A DNA stretch of 64,000 bases from Triplophysa rosa (Eukaryota > Chordata > Actinopteri > Cypriniformes > Nemacheilidae): contig NC_079895.1 of the NCBI RefSeq assembly GCF_024868665.1, positions 25,840,185-25,904,184 of the forward strand, read 5' to 3'. The notes beneath the pieces are model-generated. The model worked only from the letters and a program-made list of their open reading frames with translations, was not told where the DNA came from and did no database searches. Positions within the stretch are counted from its first letter, which is position 1. Each line of letters begins with the position of its first letter. Position numbers and translations under genes: made by a program. Positions 44,101 to 56,100 of this stretch are shown piece by piece.

Positions 44101-47100
44101 AAAATAAATAAAGGAATGGTTTTTCGTAAAAAATTCTGTCATGATATAATCACCCATCCACCTCTGATGTATAGGAGTTTATAACGTACAGTAAGTTGAA
44201 CAGTACGTGATCTGTAATTTAAGATCAATAGTTTGCCTCTGCGGGGGCTGAACACCAATAATACATTTCGTTGTATTGTCAGCAGCTGTGATTAAATGGG
44301 ATCGTTTGTAAGGTTTGATGGCCTCTGTTAAAACTGAACCTTGATCTGCCTCAGTGAGGGCGCAATTCAGTCTGATGTAACCGATTGTCTGTCTTTCTAT
44401 TTTGCTGCATCAGGAATGAACCTGAATAAGCGAGAACTGAACGAGCATGTGGAGTTTGAGTCTCAGACATATTACGCGGCATTCGCAGCTGAACTGGAGG
44501 CCTGCGCTCAGCCCATGTGGGGCCTTCTCACCCACTGCAAAGTCAAAGTGAGATAACCGTCCTTGACGCACTTTTACATTCGACACCTTTACAAGCTGTC
44601 TGATGTTTATAGAAATGGTTACTGTGGTACAATCACAGTATTTTTACATATAAGTCTTAACGTGTTTATTATCGTGCTAAACTTTTAAAGCAAAGACATT
44701 ACGACATGACATGAGTGTTTGTTGGTCACACAAATGAGCTTGTGTCTTGTTTTTAGGAGACGCATGAATACACTAAGACGGTGGTGCGGTATTGTCTGGA
44801 AACCCTTCAGATGTGGTTCGATGCCATCGGCTTTGTAGATGAGGTACAAAACTGATGTTTATAGACTTTTAGGTAATAAATCCTGATTTCACGGTAGTAA
44901 GTTACCTTACCTCTGTCTGTTTCTCTTTTGTGCACAGCCTGCACTCAACCAGCTGACCTTTCACTTACCTCTGCACAGATACTACGCCATGTTCCTCAGC
45001 AAGGTAATCCTGACACCCAGAATCCTGTTCAACTCTGTTTGTTAATATGCATTTGAATGTTTATGTGGAAAGTGGAAACATCACGAAATCTTGGTTTTAA
45101 GATGTCAAACAAAATTTTTTTTAAACACTCGCGTCAACAAATTTCCTTTTGATTCATTAAATAAGGTAGGACTATTAAAAGCATTAATTTCAAAACTTTT
45201 ACTGACAGTTTGATACAACTTGGACTTTTTTTTATTTTCAAAAAAGGCCATTTAAAATGGTCAACTCTATCGCATGTTTTGCTAAAAAAGCGAAGCCATG
45301 ATGCCCAAGCAAGTTTTTAATAATCGTACATCATTAGACATCAATGAACTATATTTTGATTGAAAATGATACGTCACATCTTTTTAATGCAGAAAACTAC
45401 ATGTATCGGTAATGAGAATGAAAATGTTGTGTACACAGTGTGACGAGCGAATATTAATAAAAAATGGAGAATAATAATAAAATATATATATATAATCTGT
45501 TACCTTGTTAGCTAATTAACAGGTACTGGCGAATGTGTTTCTTCAAATAAAATCAAACTTTATGTAAAAATAAACAATGTAAATTTAAACAGTCTTTTAA
45601 ATATGACTTTTTTTATACAAGACTATTGTCAATTATTTTTTTGTCATATTTCGTCATTTGAGAACATCTAGAAGAACATCCAGTTGTTTTTTTCCTGAAT
45701 ATTTTAAAATGACAGTTTAAATTACATCATATAATCCGCTCAGACAAATCGTGGCGTGTTACAGTAATGATAATTTTAGTATAAAAAGCAATAAAATACA
45801 TAATTCATTTCTACATTTCAAATGATGCTTCGTGCAATTATATGTTTAATAATTAAAATCTTTACTGCCATGATGTTTCGGTGGTTTCGTGAGAATGACA
45901 CACGTAATAACCATTTTATTAAGGCCTTTATTAGGGTCTGAAATACAGGCTATATTGTGAATATAGTCTCCTTTTGCTTCACATATTTTTTGCCTTGAAT
46001 ATTGTTTAAGTCTTTGGGTTTGGTCTGATTATGCGGTTTTGCAGGCAGTAAAGTGTCAGGGTCTGGATTTGGACAGCTTGCTTCCCGATCAGGAGATGCT
46101 GATGAAGATCATGGTTCATCCTCTTCAGATACAGGTAATGCTGAAAGATTTTAGATCACGCAAGACTCGGGGTGGAGTCACGTGTTCGGAGCTGTATGCT
46201 GTGGAACGATGCAGTCACTGATACTGTATAGAAACCTTGCGGTTCATTTGTTTTGGGTGCTTGAACGTTTCAGTTCTGCAAATGTATGTCGATTATATTT
46301 TTGTCTGTCCTGAGTACCGTAGCTCCCAACTGTTTTTCTTCTCGACCTAGATTTATATTTAAACATCAAGTCCAGTATCAAATTGTTTATAAAAAAAAAA
46401 CAGTGATACTTATGTTGTTTATTTATATTAAATGTATTTAGTTGATTGAACCGCGTAGTCCTAAAAATATAAAAGTATTAACAAGAGGTAGGACTTATCT
46501 TACATTTTTACAGTTATACATTGTCTTTGGTTTGTTGTACAGACCATGTTTACTGTCTGCGATATGGTAGTTATACCCATCATATGATCTGTGTGTGCGT
46601 GTGCAGGCCAGCCTGTCTGAGATCCACAGTAACATGTGGGTGAGAAATGGACTGCAGATTAAAGGTCAGGCGATGACCTACGTCCAGTCTCACTTCTGTA
46701 ACTCCATGATTGACCCCGACATTTATCTCCTGCAGGTAACACATCACTCGCTCACCTGATGAAACTGACAAGTGAACATTACTAGTCATACATTATTCTT
46801 ACACACCATAAAACTCTCTTTTGCATTAGTACTTTGTCAGCATTCCTTAGAAATTGACACGCATGTTAAATTTCATTATTTTGTGTGACTGCAACTTTTT
46901 AAAAATGTATTTTTTTCCTCATTTTGTTGTATTGCAGGTTTGTGCATCTCGACTGGATCCAGATTATTTTATTTCCTCTGTCTTTGAGAGGTACTGCATC
47001 ACGTAACTGGATTTAACATGTCTAATTCCATTTATTTGCATGATACACAGCCACTATCACTCGGGTGCACTCCCTGAAAACTGTCATGTGTGCGTTTATC

Positions 47101-50100
47101 AGGTTTAAGGTGGTGGATTTACTGACGATGGCGTCTCAACATCAGAACGCTGTGCTGGACTCTGAGCAGGAGAGACCCATGCTGGAGGGAGCGCTCACCT
47201 TCCTGGTCTTACTCTGCAGTCTCAGAATACACATAGGTGCATGTCATCCACTTCTTACTTGCACTGGATGAAACGCAAACACATCTCCCATTAACATGTT
47301 TGGCATATTTTAAATGATTGAATGCATAAAAAAACTGCTGTTTAATGAAATGGCCTTTAACAGAAAACTAAAAAATATGTCTCTAAAAATGTCCAAGCGG
47401 TTTTTCATGCAAAAGTCAGTGGGGATCCTAACTTTCAAAAAGCAATGTAAACATGTCTTATATAATTCTCTCTGGGTGGTTTATCTCCATTTTTCAACTA
47501 CCTTTGTGTGACTTAAATGTTTAATTGGTGTCCCACCGTTTTATTTAGCGCTGTCGTTAGCTTAGAGTTGGAAGCTTATGTCTGTGTCTGTACAGGAATG
47601 TCTGATGATGAAATCTTGAGAGCAGAGATGGTGTCACAGTTGTGTATGAACGATCGCACCCATAGTTCCCTGCTGGACCTTGTATCCTTTCACCATAAAA
47701 CACAATGTTGTTTTTGATTCTTGAGGTCAGGGTGAGAAAAAGTCAATTCAAATGTAATTATCTTAATATGAATGATCAAAATCACACTGTTTCCAATGAT
47801 AATTTGTGCAGCATCCGATCAGTTCTCTGTAGGATTTATAACTGTATTCCGTATTTAGATTCCTAGAGGTGTTGGACTGTTGTGTTTTGAAGTTTGGCCT
47901 TGACTGCAGCTGTAGATCCCGGAGAATCCGAACCCTAAGAGCGGTGTGGTGCCGGGCAGCTGTAGTTTTGAGGAGATGTTGTCTGCTGTAGCTGATTTTA
48001 AAGCGCCAGTGTTTGAACCCGGAGGATCCATGCAGCAGGGCATGTACACGCCTAAAGGTGAGACGCTGCACTGACATCTCTTGCTGCTTTAAAGCTTTAC
48101 ACTGCTGATGTCCAACGATCTAAAACAGATGTTGGTTTTATTTAGATTCCATATGCACATGTTTCTAATAAAATCAATGCATCATTTTGCCTCGATCACC
48201 TGTAGATGGCGCTGTGACTCCATGATTTTAGAATTGACCACAACCATTTGCTCTCTGCGTTTGTACGTTTGTGTGTCATTGTTTCCTGTTACCTGATTCA
48301 CAACGTGATAAATATGAAATGCACGAACATTTTTAAATGGGATTAATGCCCTAACAGTGTTCTGAGTATGCTCCTCTTCAAAGCAGTGGTGTGCAAACAT
48401 ATATCTAATATGTAAATCTGTTCAAGTGACACTTCACCCAAATCTGAAAATTCTGTCATCATTGACTCACCTTCGAGTTGTTCTAAATCTGTATAAATGT
48501 ATTTGTTCTGATGAACACGGAGAAAGATATTTGGATATAATGCTTATAACCAAACAGATGTCAACACCCATTGACTACCATAGTAGGAAAAAACAATGGT
48601 AGTCAAAGGTGCCCCGGAACTGTTTGCTGTCCTACATTCTTCAAAATATCTTCTTTTGTGTTCAACAGAACAAAAAAATGATAGTAATGAAGTACTGAAG
48701 ATGAAGTAATTTTTCCTACTATGGGAGTCAATGGGGGGCAAGATCTGTCTGGTTATAAGCATTCTTCCAAATATCTTTCTCTGTGTTCATCAGAGCAAAG
48801 ACATTTATACACATTTAGAACAGCTCGAAAGTGAGCAAATGATGACAGAATTTTCATTTTTGCGTGAAGGATCCCTTTAAGTATTCACCTGAACAGTAAG
48901 GTATTTTTACAGGCAAGCTATTCACTCTTTTGTGCTCTATTTTGCTCTTTGGTGTTTTAAGTATGACAGTATTGTGATCTTTATTATATGTTATTTGACA
49001 GTCCACACACCACACGGGGGAAGACTCGGGCCGTTAACATTTATGTTTTCCCTGTAGCTCACGTTTAGCATGTGTGTTTTGCAGCTGAAGTGTGGGAGAA
49101 GGAGTTTGACCCTATAATGGTGATTCTACGCACAGTGTACCGCAGAGACGTGCAGTCAGCTATGGATCGATATGCTGCATTGTAAGTCTACGGGTCTTTA
49201 CCATTCACTTTATTACATAAAGACTTCTGATGTTTGAGCTCATTGCAAAGTCTGTACAGTTAAAACTGATCAAGTTAACACAAAACTGCTTTTACTGCAT
49301 ATTTTACAGTACCGTACCTCTGAAATAGGATTTATTTTTTAACGAGATGGGTTCAACAAATCAAACAAGTAGGATGGTTACACGACTTGACTTTATCCAA
49401 AGACAGGGGATGGCTTACAAATAATAGGCTTGATGATGGCTGTTTATGTCTAAAAACGGTTTTCATTTTAATTGTTATAACATTTTGTTAGTTTTGCATG
49501 TGTAATATTTCCTGGATGACTTTTCTGTTTTTTTTTTAAAGTCATTTAGTAGGGTTGTGTAGTGTCGTTTTTATTTTGTGTAAGTCATGGGTAAAAACTA
49601 TAACGTGGAAAACAATAACTTTAAAGTCCAATAGGGGTGTAAAGCGGTCGCTGACAAAATCACAGTATATTTGAAAAGTGTTTACAGTATAATAAGACAG
49701 TTCTCAATGAGAAAATCTGAGCACTTTACAAGCTGTTTAATGCAGGCACATAGGAAACAGCTGCTGGAAAACAGCTTCTGTCGGGGCTGGAATTTCTCAG
49801 GGATGTAACCATTGATCATCCTGAAACCAAACGGAGGAAAAAATCACTCGCATGTGGAGGAAATTTTCCGGTGCGCCGTCGCCCTTGAGATTCAGAGTCG
49901 GTCTGTGACCGAGTGAATTATGTTCAGGGTCACTCTTTTTTTTAAAGACATTTCAAGAAAGTCGGAAGAAACTAAAAATCTTTTTGCTAAAGACAAAGAC
50001 AGTGTTAGGGACTTGATTTCTTGCCATAAAAATAGCCCCAGAGGTATGGTATAGCGTTAAAAACAATCAAGAAACCGTTATGAAGCTCTGTATGTAAGTC

Positions 50101-53100
50101 AATCTAAATGATTTATACCTCAATGAATTGTTCCACAATATATTTTTACAAGCCTAGAATACACTGATCCAGTACACTCTTAAATATAAAGGGTTCTTCA
50201 CAGAGATGCCATAGAAGAACCATTTTTGGTTCCAGAAAGAACCATTCAGTCAAAGGTTCTTTAAAGAACCATCTCTCTCTTACTTTTTTATAATCTGAAA
50301 AACCGTTTTCGCCACAAAGAACCTTTTGTGAAACAGAAAGGTTGTTCAGATGTTAAAGGTTCTTCATGGAACCAAAAGGTCTTCGATGGCATCGAAGAAC
50401 CTTTCGAAGCACTTTCGTTTTAAGATTGTGTGGCTATTTTATATCATTAATTGTAACGTCAGCCAAAAAGTAAAACTGGTTTGTAATGAATTCACATATT
50501 TCTTTGGAATAACATGCACAGATGAATCGTAAATTCTCTCAGTAAATTCACAGCCTGCGTAAGTGCAAGATCGACATGAAATCAGCCAGCGGTTGAATGA
50601 AAGATGTCAGCGTGGCAGTGCTTTTCTCAGGAACATATTGTACGTGACTGTTGCTGTGTCAGTTTGTGAATTTCTTTGGCTTGTGCTTGTGTCCAGCGGC
50701 TGGATGATGGATTACCTGTCAAGAGGGTAAAATATTTCATAGCCCACGACCCATTCGACATTAATAATTCAGAAGTAGGGCCGGTGTGTTGAATCTAAGT
50801 TTTATCAGCTCGATTCGTGTATCCTTTGGCTTAAAGGGGTCATATGACACGTTTGTAATGTGTGTTGTAAATGGTGCGCTTCACATCAGCCAACGTCCTT
50901 TTGTATTTTAATCATTATTATACACACGCAGTAATTTTGATACGAATTTATGATAACAATGAATTTGTGTTTTGTAGTTTAAAGCAGTCAGGCATGCATA
51001 CGGGGAACCCCTGGCCCCCCTATAAGGAGAGGACCCCTCTGCACCCCTGCTATAGAGGACTGGTGCGCCTGCTACACTGCAAAACTCTACATATAGTCAT
51101 CTTCACACTGCTTTACAAGGTGAATAAAATGCTCCGGTGACTGTATTGACTGTACTCATCAATGCTAATACTAGAACAATAAAATGAATGTTTTCACCTG
51201 ATTGCTCAAGGCTCAGATCCACAGAAAAGTTCTCTCACCTGTGATAACTGTTAACAACAGGCGTTTTGTGTTTGTATGTTTTTTATAGATTTGGATGGAT
51301 CATCAGAACATGTCTGAGCATGTGTTATGTATGGTGCTGTACCTTATAGAGCTAGGACTTGATAACCAGGTTCAGGAGGACAAAGTGGAGGAGGTGAGTG
51401 TGTTTTCTGTCATCTCTGGTGTGGTCTCATCCTCTGATGCCACACATACAAATCTAAATTTGGGCTTTTTTTGCGTTTGTCTTCCACTGCCCACAATAAC
51501 ACTACCGTTCATGTTCATAACTTGGGAACGTGTGAGGTTCAGGAACTTCAGGGGAGAGTTCTTGTTAGTTTGTTAGATCTTCCGTTTTTTTTGTCACAGG
51601 AGCCGTGTATTGAGGAGCATTGTCATGACAGCTGGTTTCCAGGCACCAGCCTCTTGTCCAACCTCCATCACGTCATCAACTTTGTGCGGGTTCGAGTGCC
51701 AGAGACGGCCCCGGAGGTGGAGAGAAAGCGAGAGAGGGAGCGAGAAAGAGAGACTCCACCCAGCACCAGCTCGGAGAGCAGTACCTATGGACAGGTGAGG
51801 CATAATCTGTGTTCACTCGAGTTTAATGGGTTTGGAAAAAGATGTACATCGTATGTGAGGAAAACCCACAAAAGGGAGGTAGGGTGGACTGTAAGTGCTA
51901 GGGGCTGGGACGATATTTCGTGCAATTCTTATGGTCAGTTTCTCAATGAATTATGGTCAAATGCCGCCACATCCGAAAGCCAGAGGGCGCTCTCGCGCAG
52001 AAATGGCCAAAGAACATGCGTGCACTGCGTTCCATTTCGACGGGCTCATCCCTATGCCCTAAGCCCTTCAAGGGGTTTACCCTCCGGAGTGAGAGCTTCA
52101 AAGGGATGAAGGGTGTAGGGGACCAAACAACTGTTTCTTGAAGTGCACTCCTGCGTCATCGTCCCATGCCCATAAGGAGGTGCCGTCGCCACGCAAAGAA
52201 TCATGGGAGCGCAAAGTGTCCATCAGTTGTACCCCTCGAAATCCTTCATTCCGAAGGGCCCTTTGAAGTGGCCAGTTATGAGCACTTCGGTTTAGAACGA
52301 CCTTTCAATATGGCGGCCATGATTGTTTTCACTCCGAAGTGCCCTTCGGAGGGTGACACATCCCATTGGAACACAACTATAGTTCCAGGAAATGCCAATG
52401 GGCCTATTTTATTGCTGTTCTTTTTTAGGTATTTTCATGATAATAAAGTATATTTATAATGACGATGTTGGACGAGTGTTGCTTTTTCAAATGCACGTTT
52501 TAAACAACTTAATCTCATAGCGATTTTAGTTTGAGCAGTACTTCCTACTGATCAAAGAGCCGTAGTTCATGGAAGAGCTGTGCATAAAACACAGAATCGA
52601 TTTCAGAATCGCCCTAGACTGGTATTAGTGTGAATCGCGATATACGGCCCTAGTAAGTGCTGTCAGATTTTGACATGACGTGTATCAAAACATGTCAGAC
52701 TCCACCTTGCTTCCAGACCAAACATTGCTTGCTGTCTTAATGACATGCATGAATTCATCGAGAAGTCTTCCAGAAACAAGAGTGTAAGCATAAGCGAAGG
52801 ACAATATAATCAAATAATTTGCTAGCTTAATGCTAATTCCAGTTCTGCCAGCATTTGTTTCGGCATGACCTTCTGTGTATGTAGGACACGTGCTAGTCTT
52901 TCTGTCGGGATGATGTGAAGCGTTACAGACACGGAATCCACTAAGAAGCACTACAAGTTACAACAATCGTTTCTTGTCTTCACCACAACCGGGCTGATAT
53001 CGTGTAGTCTGAGCCCATGATAAGTTGATCTCTGTGTTCTGTTCTGTTGGTGACATCACTCTCATTTCACAGAGCTCCAGAAGGCTGACTGGAAATTGGA

Positions 53101-56100
53101 GAGAGGTAGAGGGATTTGGGAATGTTTAAAGTCATGTGGAATGGTTTTCAGAGTTCTGTTTCGTGTATGGAAGAATCCGAAAGAGGACTGCACTGCTTTT
53201 GTGTTTTTAAAGACATTTAAAGGCCTGATGCCCCTTTACAGTGTTTTTACCGTTTTTGTAAACCTCAGAAATGCCATATTAGTCATTTCTTTGTGATTCA
53301 GTAAAAATGATGTATAAAACATAATTTCTATCAAATTTTTTTATCTTTTCACACTATAAAACAGTCACGCGGAATCTCACGGGTCCTTGCTGGGACATTA
53401 TTTCATGTTTTTTTTGTCACGTGAAAACAAAAAAAGCTTTTTCCATATGGATTACACCTCATCTCATTTTAATCATTTAAAATAACCTGTTTCAAAAATT
53501 AACCTTTTTTTTTCAATATCAGCCGTAGGATGGTATAACACCTGGCCAATTTTACTTCAAGCCCCACACAAAATAAACAGGTTTTAATTTGAAAATTGAA
53601 AACATATTAATCTTAAAAGAGATGCATTTCATGTTTTTGTGGGCAGTACATTTTTGATGGTCTGGATATCAAAAACGATCACTGGTCTTACAGATTTTTA
53701 CACTGTAAATGAGCACTGGTCCATAAAAACAACCATCTGGTACCTTTAAGTTTCCTGTGCCATTTTGTGTGTGTGTGTGGTTTTAATTTGTTTATTGATC
53801 TGTCCAGTGTTTTCCGCTTGGTTTGTTGTGTCCTGTAACGTGTGGACATGTGTTCAGTATATATATGATGACATTTGTGTGTCTCAGACCAGCTCGGAGA
53901 TGCGTGTAAGTGGGGGAAGAGTCTCTAACCACATGCGTTTCTAGTGATGGATGCCGATATAATATGTTTTGATCCCATCATTAAATATTCATTCAGAGCC
54001 GTGAGTTGAGCATGCAGATTAATCGCACTGTAGACAAGTGGCACATTCAATAACGCTTTAGTTCACGTGCGTGTGAAGCAGACGCACCATTTCTGATGCC
54101 GGTCAACATTCTTGCAAATGTGATTCACATACATCATGAATAAATGTACAGATATATAGAAAACTCAAATCTTCTGTTGAGTCATTCAGTTATTTTTATT
54201 CAAGCCTATGTTTATCATTAAGTCATTGGGTACAATTTTTTTAATGTGTGTTTCCTGGGAATCGATCACAAGACCTATGTGCTGTTTACACAATGTTTTA
54301 CCAGTTGAAACCAGTCGAAACCAATGTACATGCATGCAGGTGCCGTGTTTGCGCCAGTATGTACTACTTCTAGCTGTTCTACCTGCTGATTCTATTCTGC
54401 TTTCTCCTCAGAACCTGCGTGAAGCTCAGGTGTTCAGTCTGGTAGCCGAGCGCAGGAGAAAGTTCCAGGAGATCATAAACCGCAGTAACCACGAGGCCAG
54501 TCAGGCAGCGCGACCCAAGTCGTCGTCGTCGTCCCGCTGGCTGCCGCCGGGCTCGCCGCCGCAGCTGGTCACGGAGATCCTGGAGATCCGTGAGAGCATG
54601 CTGTCACTCCTGGTCAAGCTGCACCAGAAACTGTCTGCCAAACAGAACTCGCTGTCTCTCAGCTGGCTGGCCGAGGTCGATCCGGCCAAGCACTCGCATG
54701 GAGACGGCATAACAGCCATCGAAAGAATTCTGGCCAAAGCTGCCACCCGCAGTCGGCACAGCAAAAGATGTCTGCAGGACATCTGTGGGAAAGTGTGTCC
54801 ACCCATACCGCCCAAGAAGAACAGTCCTGGAGACAAGAAGAGTATGGACAAGGAAGAGAGGTGAGTGTGTGTGGCTTTAAGTGATCATTGATTGGTTGTC
54901 AAAGTTTTAAGGAGCTTGCGCATGTAGCGTGCGAGCCGAAAAGAAACGCAAAGTTATCATCCATTAGTGTGGACACCAATATAGTTATTCTTTTGGTTAT
55001 ATTTATAATTATTGTTCTTGATGTGAATGAGTCTGTAGTAACGCCCATCAACAAAATTCTGATGGTAGTCTAATGCATCTCCTCCGCAGACTGATTTCAT
55101 TTCAAGGCAACATTTCAGTTCCATTTACTTAAAGTCCAACATCTTTGCCTACGGACACGTTTCATAATTCATAATTGAGATTAGCCTCTCATCTTGGTTG
55201 TTTTGACCTCATGGTTTTCTGCAGACGTCAGAGGGCCAGAGAGAGACAGCAGAAGCTTCTGGCTGAGTTTGCCTCCAGGCAGAAGAGCTTCATGGAGACC
55301 GCCATGGATGTTGGTGAGCATGAGAATAAGCTAGTTTTCTGTTTATTAGTAGATGATCAGTTTTAGTGATTACTCCTATTTCTGGCGATATGGCATTTCT
55401 GTGCTATGTCGAGATGTTAGCGTGTCTCTAATAAGATCGGTCACAAACACGATCCCTGCACGATCTAATGTGTTGTGTCATATTAACTTATAACTGTCAT
55501 GATTTGTGTGCAACACATTTTTTCTCACTTTTTGTGTTTCGTACATTTTCTCTGCTGCTAAAGAAACTCTTAATTCTCTTAAAAGTCCTCCTCCCTACAC
55601 CTAACAATTTTGGACCTTAAGAGCTCTTTTAAGGGTTAAGATGCTTTATGAAATACTTTTTTCTTTACTAGGATCTTTTCTGTCATTTTAAGGGGGAAAC
55701 GCCCATCTTTCTAAGAATTTTCTTAGAATTTTGTTACTAGGAGCAACTCTTTGCACTAAGATTTTTCATGAACATGGGCCCAGATCTTATGATACGCCAG
55801 GGACTTTTCAGTGTCCGATCAGTTCTAAAGGATAGTCCTGCCGTACCCTATATCTTATTTTTTCAAAAATAAATCGGACCAAATAAATCAAGACCAAATC
55901 TTACCTATATGATTAGAGAACACATTTACAACCAACTATTAATTCATTCATTTTTTCTTAAGCTCAAATTGCCCAAAAATACCTTTTCCAGGTAGTTCCA
56001 GCTCCTGCACATGCACTAAAATAGGCAAAAACGCTACAATTACTTGTAAGGTCACTTGCTTTGTCACTTTCAGCCGTGCTCGCACACTTCTGCAAGTTTA

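Larger units (their letters stand above)
49182..50977 (+). other. ubr3: ubr3 intron 19
   Basis: A 1.8 kb intron with a MITE at 50175-50421 and one terminus of the TTAA element family at 50831. The remainder shows nothing recognisable. Confidence 0.65.

Noticed and set aside
48425..48880. The long hairpin as a microRNA gene
   Set aside because: The arms are far longer than a pre-miRNA stem and the sequence is that of a dispersed foldback element; nothing supports a defined mature product.
52166..52459. 97-codon open frame
   Set aside because: It lies wholly within nested mobile elements and ends in AT-rich sequence; no domain.
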